Part shown: positions 1-5,545 of the stretch, piece by piece
Numbering within the stretch: position 1 is the stretch's first letter
Layout of the letters: the number at the start of each line of letters is the position of its first letter
Origin: CAG-791 sp045117315
GTDB taxonomy: Bacteria > Bacillota > Clostridia > Lachnospirales > Lachnospiraceae
Direction: 5' to 3'
NCBI GenBank assembly: GCA_045117315.1
Contig: JBGUNJ010000040.1
Span: 1-15,695 of the forward strand
DNA length: 15,695 nucleotides
Translations under genes and position numbers: made by a program
Notes under the pieces: generated by a model
Seen by the model: only the letters and a program-made list of their open reading frames with translations
Told to the model about the DNA's origin: nothing
The model's database searches: none

Positions 1-22
1 TCACCTCCCTTCAGGGAGGTGA
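1..22. repeat. Perfect 10-bp inverted repeat (hairpin) at window edge
   Basis: TCACCTCCCT (1-10) and AGGGAGGTGA (13-22) are perfect inverse complements around a 2-nt centre. In RNA the innermost pairs would open to form a loop. It is not followed by a run of T, so it is a poor canonical terminator. It may be the 3' end signal of a gene outside the window, or a sub-terminal structure of the putative insertion element. Confidence 0.5.
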
Positions 23-67
23 TTGTATCATATGTTGGGACATTTTCATTTGTGGTATAGTGGGACA
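1..67. mobile_element. Possible outer end of an IS21-like element (partial)
   Basis: Two direct copies of TGGGACATT lie 25 bp apart (36-44 and 61-69). Read on the minus strand, the outer copy begins TGTCCCA, so an element lying to the left of the window would end at about base 67. Terminal TGT and repeated internal copies near the ends are known for IS21-family elements. No transposase gene is inside the window, so the assignment rests only on this end-like pattern. The tRNA promoter starts 47 bp beyond the proposed end. Confidence 0.3.
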
Positions 68-113
68 TTATCAAAAATGATTTATAACGGTCAAAAAATA
101 ATAAAAAAAGGTG

Positions 114-142
114 TTGAAGTTCTGAGAGTTTTCTTGTATGAT
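114..142 (+). promoter_or_regulatory. Sigma-A type promoter of the tRNA gene
   Basis: A -35 box TTGAAG (114-119) and a -10 box TATGAT (137-142) are separated by exactly 17 bp. The predicted start near 149 lies about 18 bp before the mature tRNA 5' end, a normal leader length for a monocistronic tRNA. The upstream DNA is very A/T rich, which would suit an UP-like contact. Confidence 0.65.
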
Positions 143-166
143 AGTTAAGTCATTTGAAAAACGCAT

Positions 167-239
167 GGGGGCGTAGCTCAGTTGGGAGAGCGCTACACTG
201 GCAGTGTAGAGGTCATGGGTTCGAATCCCACCGTCTCCA
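167..239 (+). tRNA. tRNA-Ala (anticodon GGC)
   Basis: A full 73-nt cloverleaf can be drawn. The acceptor stem is GGGGGCG with CGTCTCC, the D stem GCTC/GAGC, the anticodon stem CTACA/TGTAG around loop CTGGCAG, and the T loop TTCGAAT. The anticodon GGC reads alanine GCC/GCU codons. The third acceptor pair is G3:U70 (169 and 236), the known identity element for alanyl-tRNA synthetase, which independently supports Ala. The discriminator is A. The CCA end is not encoded (CTT follows), so it must be added after transcription. The first T-stem pair is an A49:C65 mismatch, a minor oddity. No second copy of the 3' end of the gene was seen in the window, so there is no sign here of tRNA-targeted integration. 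Confidence 0.96.
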
Positions 240-245
240 CTTAAC

Positions 246-300
246 AGAGGCTTTTGCATTAGCGTACGTAGATGTATAGCAGTGCAGATGCCTCTTTTTT
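246..300 (+). terminator. Candidate intrinsic terminator after tRNA-Ala
   Basis: AGAGGC (246-251) pairs with GCCTCT (290-295), followed by an unbroken T run to 300. A second inner stem, TGCA (255-258) with TGCA (283-286), can extend it. The apical loop is long, so this is weaker than a compact hairpin, but its place 6 bp after the tRNA and its T run fit a primary tRNA terminator. Confidence 0.5.
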
Positions 301-326
301 GTGTCTGATCTTGCGTTTGAAAAAAC

Positions 327-354
327 AAAAAATCCGGCTTCGGCCGGATTTTTT
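327..354. terminator. Strong bidirectional intrinsic terminator with TTCG tetraloop
   Basis: A perfect 12-bp stem, AAAAAATCCGGC (327-338) and GCCGGATTTTTT (343-354), closes on a TTCG loop with C before and G after it, the especially stable cUUCGg type. A and T runs on both flanks mean it works in either direction. It separates the plus-strand tRNA from the minus-strand lipoprotein gene. From 355 to about 505 I see no gene and no convincing signal. Confidence 0.88.
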
Positions 355-505
355 GCTTCACTCCGCAAAGCAGATTCATTAAAGAAATTCAGAACCATTT
401 GCCCGTAAACCGGGATTATTTGAGGATATTGCCGGTGTCGACGCTGTCAGAAACCCGCTTCGCTCCGGTGGGCAGAGCGCAGGGATTTCTTTATTAAGTG
501 GAACA

Positions 506-540
506 GACAAAAAGACCTGCGGGAAGTCCTTCCTGCCTTC
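506..540 (-). terminator. Weak terminator candidate for the lipoprotein gene
   Basis: On the minus strand, GCAGGAA (536-530) and TTCCCGC (525-519) form a 7-bp stem with one mismatch around GGAC. Five T residues (513-509) follow after AGGTC. It sits just past the stop codon at 562. The mismatch and the gap before the T run make it weak, and the strong hairpin at 327-354 is a backup. Confidence 0.35.
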
Positions 541-561
541 GGAACATGTTATTGATCCGTC

Positions 562-1944
562 TCAGTCGCTCTCAGCGGCGGACGATTGGGTGACGGCAGT
601 CCATTCAGGTCTGAATTCGGATTGCTCCATGCCTGCAAAGCGCTTTTCAACAACACTGTTATAGTCCTCTTCCGTGATAGAGTTTCCTTCGGCGTCCTCA
701 TAAGTGGTTTTCTCCTCACCGGCATCTGTCATCTGAATGTCCTTGCAGGCGAGGTACTCCCACTCCGCCACGCCGTCCTTGAGTGAGAGCGCCGCGATTT
801 GGGAGATGCTGTGCGCCGCGCCGTCCCGGGTGGTATTGGTGCAGACGTAATAATAACAGTCCGAGGCGGGGTCGTAATAGCAGGGAATCGATTCCAGAAC
901 AACCTCAGGCCAATCGTCAATTCCTTCGACCTCTTCATCGGCGTGATAGAGGTTTTTGATACCGGAACCATCCGGCAGGACTTCATAGAAATGGGCATAA
1001 GTGAACATACCGCTGCCCTGGGTGGAGGCGGCGAGAACTTCCAGAAGCCCGTTGTGATCCAGGTCGGTAAAGGCATAATACCAGTCTGGTGAGTAATCAT
1101 CTTCAACAAAAGTCCAGAGGCTGCGGTTGTCCTCCAGAATCCGCCGCTGTTCTTCTGCGGAAGGTAAACCCGGGGCGATCAGAGCTTCCGCCACAGCGCG
1201 GATGTCGAAGCCGTCCAGATCCTTTGCGCTCACGCTGACAGAACGGGATATGCCGGACTCTTCGTCATACCAGGCACAGAGATCCGCAGTCTCGTCTTCT
1301 CCTATATACCGGTACATAGTGCAGGGGATTTTACTGCCGGTACCGGTCTGCAGTTCCGTATCCTCCTGAGCCGTCCATGTGTAGTACATGCCGGAGATAT
1401 CAGTATCTTTGCTGCCGGTCCGCTGTTCTCTTGCGGTAAAACTATTCCCGTCCAGATCGAAGTCGAGCTGGACCAGGGGCCCTGCTGCTTCGTCGGGTTC
1501 TGTGGGCGCATCAAGAGCGCTCCAGACAGCGTTCTCCGCGCCGGCCGGAACAACAAAGATGTCGGGATAGAGCGCTCTGGCTTCAGCTTCCGTGATATCA
1601 CGCCATGGATTGGCAATCGATGTGGAGCCGGCGGCTTGCGCGGTATCACCGTCCGGTGCCGCTTCCGCAGCCTGCGCTGTTTCATCAGCCTGCGCAGTTT
1701 CACCAGTCTGCGCCGCTTCCGCAGTCTGTGCTGTTTCCGCAGTATTTGCGGTATCACCTGCAACCGCCGTTTCGGAGCCCTGCATGTTGTCAGCGGCCTT
1801 CGCGGTATCACCGCTCTGAACAGTTTCTTCGCTCTTTTCTGTTTGGCCATTCTGTGCCGGGGCAGCGGTGGAATTGCTCTGTCCGCATGCCGTGACCAGG
1901 GTCAGCATTATCACCAGAACAATAGGCAGAATATATTTTTTCAT
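562..1944 (-). CDS. Secreted lipoprotein with hexapeptide-repeat linker, function unknown
   Basis: A 460-residue protein. The start at 1944 is chosen because AAAGGAG (1959-1953) lies 8 nt upstream and because the protein then opens with a clean lipoprotein signal: MKK, a hydrophobic stretch, and lipobox VTAC with Cys20 as the lipidation site. A longer in-frame start at 1998 would lie in repeat DNA and lacks a good binding site. Residues 22-110 are a low-complexity linker of Ala/Thr/Glu/Gln with six-residue repeats such as GETAQA and DETAQA, encoded by 18-bp DNA repeats. A first folded part (about 113-255) ends in a YRY...ADLCAWYDEESG pattern recalling DUF4367-like extracytoplasmic domains. 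A second (about 262-440) holds DLDHNGLLEVLAAS and an aromatic-rich strand pattern seen in many clostridial lipoproteins. It is expected to be anchored to the outer face of the membrane. It is last in the minus-strand gene run, separated from the dehydrogenase gene by the 16-bp array. Substrate and partner are unknown. Confidence 0.85.
   Translation of the reverse strand: MKKYILPIVLVIMLTLVTACGQSNSTAAPAQNGQTEKSEETVQSGDTAKAADNMQGSETAVAGDTANTAETAQTAEAAQTGETAQADETAQAAEAAPDGDTAQAAGSTSIANPWRDITEAEARALYPDIFVVPAGAENAVWSALDAPTEPDEAAGPLVQLDFDLDGNSFTAREQRTGSKDTDISGMYYTWTAQEDTELQTGTGSKIPCTMYRYIGEDETADLCAWYDEESGISRSVSVSAKDLDGFDIRAVAEALIAPGLPSAEEQRRILEDNRSLWTFVEDDYSPDWYYAFTDLDHNGLLEVLAASTQGSGMFTYAHFYEVLPDGSGIKNLYHADEEVEGIDDWPEVVLESIPCYYDPASDCYYYVCTNTTRDGAAHSISQIAALSLKDGVAEWEYLACKDIQMTDAGEEKTTYEDAEGNSITEEDYNSVVEKRFAGMEQSEFRPEWTAVTQSSAAESD
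1634..1777 (-). repeat. Eight 18-bp coding repeats in the lipoprotein linker
   Basis: In-frame tandem units of 18 bp begin at 1634, 1652, 1670, 1688, 1706, 1724, 1742 and 1760. The central ones on the plus strand read GCCTGCGCTGTTTCATCA and close variants. They encode the hexapeptide linker. Because the unit is a multiple of three, gain or loss of copies would change linker length without breaking the frame. Confidence 0.8.
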
Positions 1945-1952
1945 TTCTCGGA

Positions 1953-2142
1953 CTCCTTTCCGGACAGGCTGTTCTGCTGACAGACTGTTCCTCTGCAAGG
2001 CTGTGCTTTTGAATAGCCGCTCTTTTAAAAACTGCGCTTTTGAAAAACTGCTCCTTTAAAAAAACTGTGCATTTGAAAAGCTGTTCTCCTGAAAAACTGT
2101 TCCTTTAAAAACTGCGCCTTTTTAAAACTGTGTTCTTGATTG
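1953..2142. repeat. 16-bp tandem repeat array in the leader of the lipoprotein gene
   Basis: On the plus strand a unit of the form CTGYKCYTTTGAAAAA recurs. Its CTG (or CCG/CTC) anchor falls at 1953, 1969, 1985, 2001, 2017, 2032, 2048, 2065, 2081, 2097, 2112 and 2128: twelve units with spacings of 15-17, nearly all 16. The middle units are the most alike; those closest to the gene are the most eroded. Each central unit contains a T-run/A-run near-palindrome. The final unit (1953-1968) supplies the AAAGGAG ribosome binding site of the lipoprotein gene, and several other units carry similar AAAGGA(G) strings on the minus strand. The unit is not a multiple of three and stops interrupt all reading, so it is not coding. 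It lies wholly between the dehydrogenase stop and the lipoprotein start. Confidence 0.85.
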
Positions 2143-2181
2143 CTCTTTGCTGTGATTCGGCCGGGAAGCTGCCGGTATGGA

Positions 2182-2964
2182 TCACTTCCCCATTTTTTTG
2201 ACCTGCAGGGTGTAGTTGACCCTCGTGGAAAGATGTTCGCCCAGAAGCCTGGAGACTGCGACGACCGCATTCATTTTACGGCCGGGGATGACGATCATCT
2301 TACCCTTGAGCGCGCCTTCCACACCTTCCCTGGCGACCTGTCTGGCAGAAATCTGTTTTCCGGAAACTTTTACGCCGGAATTGGGATTGAAGTCTGTCGC
2401 GGTCGGTCCGGGGCACAGACAGGAGACCCGGACGGAACTGTGCAGGCGGCGCAGCTCCTCATGGATGGCTTCTGTCAGACGGACCACATAGTTTTTGGAG
2501 GCGTAGTAGCTGGAGAAAGTCGGACCTGCCATAAAGCCGGCGCAGGAACCGACATTGAGCAGGACGCCGTGTCCGTTCCGGACCATGTCTCTGAGGAAGA
2601 GCTTGGACAGAAGATGAACCGAGGTGACATTCAGATCGATCAGCTGAAGTTCCTTTTCCAGGTCAGTTTCCAGAAAATATCCGTACACGCCCATACCGGC
2701 ATTGTTGACGACGAAATCAATATTCTCCCTCCCCGCTTTTTCCCTGACCTCATGATAGAGGCGGCGGCATTCCTCCCTCACGGAGAGGTCAGCGGGAATC
2801 ACCAGGACTTTCTTTTCCGGGAATTTTTTCAGGATTTCATTGCGCAGTTCCTGCAGCTTATCCTCGCTGCGGGCTGTCAGAATCAGGTCATATCCTTTTA
2901 TGGCGAGATATTTCGCGATTTCCCTTCCGATGCCGGCGCTTGCGCCGGTGACAAGTGCATACAT
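2182..2964 (-). CDS. Short-chain dehydrogenase/reductase (SDR), DltE-like
   Basis: A 260-residue classical SDR, of full family length. It begins directly with the Rossmann fold: TGASAGIG (6-13) for the dinucleotide phosphates, ADL (58-60) near the adenine, and NNAG (87-90). The catalytic tetrad is visible as Asn112, Ser140, Tyr153 and Lys157 (YYASK), followed by CPGPTATDF (184-192). Arg32 at the end of the second strand suggests a preference for NADP(H), which is inference. The overall sequence resembles the broad COG0300/DltE-like group; the substrate cannot be told from sequence. It should be a soluble cytosolic enzyme. GGAGGTGA (2975-2968) just before ATG fixes the start. Its start is only 40 bp after the stop of the PBP4B-like gene on the same strand with no terminator between, so the two are probably co-transcribed. 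Confidence 0.93.
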   Translation of the reverse strand: MYALVTGASAGIGREIAKYLAIKGYDLILTARSEDKLQELRNEILKKFPEKKVLVIPADLSVREECRRLYHEVREKAGRENIDFVVNNAGMGVYGYFLETDLEKELQLIDLNVTSVHLLSKLFLRDMVRNGHGVLLNVGSCAGFMAGPTFSSYYASKNYVVRLTEAIHEELRRLHSSVRVSCLCPGPTATDFNPNSGVKVSGKQISARQVAREGVEGALKGKMIVIPGRKMNAVVAVSRLLGEHLSTRVNYTLQVKKMGK

Positions 2965-2967
2965 ATT

Positions 2968-2975
2968 TCACCTCC
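2968..2975 (-). promoter_or_regulatory. Ribosome binding site of the SDR gene
   Basis: GGAGGTGA on the minus strand is an almost perfect match to the anti-Shine-Dalgarno complement. Its GGAGG core ends 6 nt before the ATG at 2964. It supports translation initiation independent of the upstream gene. Confidence 0.8.
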
Positions 2976-3004
2976 ATGGCTGTGTGCCTCAAACTGCATA
3001 ACTC

Positions 3005-5050
3005 CTAACGTATGTGGGCTGCTTCGAAGGCGGTGTGTACCCTTTCCCCGAGTGCGTCAGCCCTTTCCTTGTCCCTGCTCTTTTCAGTCATGTGCGTAAA
3101 CAGCTCCAATTTGCTCTGTGCGTTCCTGACAGACGGATGATCCCCTGCCCGGCGGACTTTTTCGTCCAGATCCTCCGGGATCAGCTTCAGGCTGTCCAGG
3201 GCCATGTCTGCGCAGAGATCCAGGAGCTGCCCGCTGATGTCCTTGCCCGAATCCATCCCGATTGAAAAAATCTGTGGGACGAACCCCAGGGTGGAAGCAG
3301 TATACCAGCCGCCGTCAAAGTCGTTTGCATTTTTTTTGACATCCGTCACCCGGGTATTGATTTTGTTGGTCAGATAGGCCATCACCAGATTGCGCTGAGG
3401 GTCGATCATGACAAGAGTGCCGGTCCACCCCTGGTGGCCTATGGTGTTTGAGCCGGCCTGTGAGCCGAAATACCAGATTCTCTGTCCGTCGCCCTGACGC
3501 CACCAGCCAAGTCCCCAGTTCGCCGCGTTTTCCATCTTGGGTGCCGTGAAGAGATCGATCACGTTCTGTGAGAAATAGCGGTTTCCGCCATATCCGCCGC
3601 TGAGCATGACAGAGGCGAGCTTTGCCACATCCGAGGCATTTGCGAACAGGCCGGCATGACCGGAAACACCATCCATGCTGTAAAATGCTTTTTCGTCATG
3701 CACTTCCCCCTGGAGGGTATAGGTCCGATAGCCGGGATAATCCAGAAGGTGGTCCCGGGTGTTTCCGTTCAGTTCGGTGGCTGCGCAGTCATCTTTGGTA
3801 AAGCCGTTCCTCAGAGGGTTGTAGGTGATATGTGTCAGACCCATGGGATCCCAGAAAGTCTTTTTGAGCCAGGCGTCCAGTTTTTCGCCCGTGGTCTTTT
3901 CGACAACCAGCCCTAGGATCATGTAATCCAGATCGGAGTACACTGTCTTTGTGCCTGGTTCATACCACAGAGGAGTCCTGCAGATCATGTCGACCGTTGC
4001 CTTCGTGGTTGCTTTCCCGGGCTTATTGCCGGTAAAGAGAGGGTTCTCCGGGTAGCTCTCTCCCTCCGGTATGTCATCATCGTAAAGAAAAGGTGCACAG
4101 TATTTGGGATCCGGAGGGAAGCCGCCCTGATGGCGGAGCAGATCTCTGATCGTCAGCTCCTTTTTCCATTTTTTGATCTGTTTCAGGTCAGCTTCCGGAT
4201 ATTGTCCCTTCTCATTGGGCACACGGAGAGTCTCCTTTACAAACTCCTTCCCCAGAAAATCCGTGATCTTTGCGTCCAGACTGATCTTGCCGTCCGTCAC
4301 GAGCTTCTGCAGAGCATAGTTGACGGAAAACATTTTCGTCAGGGAGGCAAGGTCATAGAGGGTCTCTGTTGTCACTTCCGGACTTTCCGTGTCCGGGCTC
4401 CCGTCCGGCAGATAGCTGTTGGTCTTTCCCCAGGCATTTTCATAGACCAGCCTTCCGTTGCGGATGACCGCCAGCTGGGCGCTGGTGAAGCCGTGGCGGA
4501 TATCTGTCTCGATCAGGTCCGAGATCATCTCCAGGGCCTGCGGGGAGAGACCCCCTTCTTCAGCTGTGCCCGGGAGGATTTCCGGATAGGGGACGCAGAG
4601 GGTCACGGACCCGTCTTTGACATTGGGGGTGATCTCTGAGATCTGGACCGTGTTCTCTCCGTCTCTGGTCAGAGAGGAGATATCCAGGTCGTATGTTTTT
4701 CCGCCGGTCAATTCGGCAGTGTCGACAAGGATTTCGTTGACATATAGACGGAATCCCGTGACTTTTTTCGAGGGGGCAAGGCGCAGTGACCCCTGTCCGT
4801 GATAGCCGAAAAAGCTGTACATATGATTCATGGCGAGGGTATCGTCCACATAGCCTTTCCAGCAGGGGTAGGTCACTTCTTCCTTTCCGTAGGGCTCCTT
4901 AGAGGGAGATACTTCCTGAACGGCCACTTCCACTCCGTTGTCTGCCTTTTTCTGCAGAGCGTTGTATTGGACAATATAAGCCGTCACTGCCAGAATCAGG
5001 AGCATACAGATAAAGGCTGCAAACAGGTGCTTTTTATTTTGGCTGAACAT
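3005..5050 (-). CDS. pbp4b: PBP4B-like serine hydrolase (beta-lactamase class C fold), membrane anchored
   Basis: 681 residues from the start chosen at 5050. AGGAGG (5070-5065) lies 14 nt before this ATG, longer than usual; an in-frame ATG at 5083 exists but has no binding site before it. A short positive N-terminus and a hydrophobic segment (about 9-28) form a signal anchor, so the enzyme acts outside the membrane. Residues about 60-155 are an all-beta-like accessory domain. The rest is a serine beta-lactamase/DD-peptidase-like domain: SLTK (236-239) gives nucleophile Ser236 and Lys239, YSD (371-373) stands at the YxN position, and GHQGWTG (538-544) replaces the KTG box. YSDLDYM and GHQGWTG are the pattern I associate with PBP4B (E. 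coli YfeW-type). About 100 extra residues follow the catalytic domain. Known relatives are DD-carboxypeptidases or esterases; actual activity is unproven. Probably first gene of an operon with the SDR. Confidence 0.88.
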   Translation of the reverse strand: MFSQNKKHLFAAFICMLLILAVTAYIVQYNALQKKADNGVEVAVQEVSPSKEPYGKEEVTYPCWKGYVDDTLAMNHMYSFFGYHGQGSLRLAPSKKVTGFRLYVNEILVDTAELTGGKTYDLDISSLTRDGENTVQISEITPNVKDGSVTLCVPYPEILPGTAEEGGLSPQALEMISDLIETDIRHGFTSAQLAVIRNGRLVYENAWGKTNSYLPDGSPDTESPEVTTETLYDLASLTKMFSVNYALQKLVTDGKISLDAKITDFLGKEFVKETLRVPNEKGQYPEADLKQIKKWKKELTIRDLLRHQGGFPPDPKYCAPFLYDDDIPEGESYPENPLFTGNKPGKATTKATVDMICRTPLWYEPGTKTVYSDLDYMILGLVVEKTTGEKLDAWLKKTFWDPMGLTHITYNPLRNGFTKDDCAATELNGNTRDHLLDYPGYRTYTLQGEVHDEKAFYSMDGVSGHAGLFANASDVAKLASVMLSGGYGGNRYFSQNVIDLFTAPKMENAANWGLGWWRQGDGQRIWYFGSQAGSNTIGHQGWTGTLVMIDPQRNLVMAYLTNKINTRVTDVKKNANDFDGGWYTASTLGFVPQIFSIGMDSGKDISGQLLDLCADMALDSLKLIPEDLDEKVRRAGDHPSVRNAQSKLELFTHMTEKSRDKERADALGERVHTAFEAAHIR

Positions 5051-5143
5051 GATGATAGCTGAGACCTCCTGTTTCTTCTGCATTTTGCTTTACAGCGGGC
5101 TGACGGGATGGATATGCATATACCACCTTTTGCCCCCGATATC

Positions 5144-5194
5144 ATAATATCTTTGGATCCTCTAATAATATCTTTGAACCCTCTAATATCTTAG
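5144..5194. repeat. 21-bp direct repeats in the divergent control region
   Basis: ATAATATCTTTGGATCCTCT (5144-5163) and ATAATATCTTTGAACCCTCT (5165-5184) are 18/20 identical with a period of 21 bp, followed by a third partial copy, AATATCTTAG (5185-5194). The 21-bp period equals two helical turns, so equivalent bases face the same side of the DNA. They lie about 95 bp upstream of the PBP4B-like start and about 170 bp upstream of the promoter of the plus-strand gene, a plausible place for an operator. The remaining part of this 495-bp gap, 5195-5360, is A/G rich, then holds a small palindrome (5349-5362) and no supported gene. Confidence 0.65.
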
Positions 5195-5362
5195 TATAAA
5201 GAAGAAAAAAGAAAAAGAAAACTGACGGGGCGAAAAACTTGTGATCGGGTGTTGAACGGAGGTGTCAAATCAGATACTGTCCGCGCCCTTCAGGAGGGGG
5301 AGTGACTTGGCCTGCCAACGTATACGTATAAATCGGAATAAATTGGGAGAATCTCGATTCTG

Positions 5363-5391
5363 GTGACGCATCCCGCGAAATGTGCTATTAT
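5363..5391 (+). promoter_or_regulatory. Extended -10 promoter of the secreted protein gene
   Basis: GTGACG (5363-5368, four of six consensus bases) is separated by 17 bp from TATTAT (5386-5391), which is preceded by TGC, giving an extended -10. The predicted start is near 5398. This places the entire 13-bp repeat array inside the roughly 150-nt untranslated leader. Confidence 0.55.
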
Positions 5392-5411
5392 AAAAAAAGC
5401 GTTCAGAAAGA

Positions 5412-5523
5412 TCTGTATATAATCTCTGCACAGGGTCTCGGTAAAAGTCTCTCCACAGAGTCTGAGAAAATAGTATCTGCAAGTATTCTCTGCATAGATT
5501 CGCTGCAGTATCTTGGCGCAGAA
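5412..5523. repeat. About 13-bp tandem repeat array in the 5' leader
   Basis: A degenerate unit resembling AGTCTCTGCACAG recurs. Its TCT-like anchors fall near 5412, 5423, 5436, 5448, 5461, 5474, 5487, 5500 and 5511, with spacings mostly 12-13. Recognisable cores are CTGCACAG, CTCCACAG, CTGCAAG, CTGCATAG and CTGCAG. The array ends about 12 bp before the GGAGG ribosome binding site of the gene at 5546. The period is not a multiple of three, so it is not a coding repeat. It differs in sequence from the 16-bp array at 1953-2142 but has the same position relative to its gene. Confidence 0.6.
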
Positions 5524-5545
5524 TGTTTTGATTCCGGAGGTGGAC

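Noticed and set aside
167..239. tRNA-Ala as an attachment site of a genomic island
   Set aside because: No integrase gene and no repeated 3' end of the tRNA were seen in the window.
71..398. Minus-strand open frames across the tRNA reading ...GGIRTHDLYTAS... and ...WRRWDSNP
   Set aside because: They are antisense translations of the tRNA; such peptides are well-known false proteins in databases. No ribosome binding site.
1302..1850. A 182-codon minus-strand frame within the lipoprotein gene
   Set aside because: It is an out-of-frame shadow of the linker region, dominated by Arg/Lys/Leu from the 18-bp repeats.
1953..2142. CRISPR array
   Set aside because: Units are contiguous and about 16 bp with no unique spacers; the repeats are also degenerate.
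2140..3099. A 319-codon plus-strand open frame opposite the SDR gene
   Set aside because: It lies antisense to a gene with all SDR motifs, its product is His/Cys/Phe-rich without recognisable motifs, and no binding site precedes it.
5302..5331. Nine-codon GTG-start open frame after AGGAGGGGG, a possible leader peptide
   Set aside because: It lies upstream of the predicted promoter, has no run of regulatory codons and no paired attenuator hairpins; chance occurrence is likely.
5412..5523. CRISPR or iteron origin
   Set aside because: No spacers, poor identity between units, and no replication initiator or DnaA box cluster nearby; the leader position fits a local tandem repeat better.
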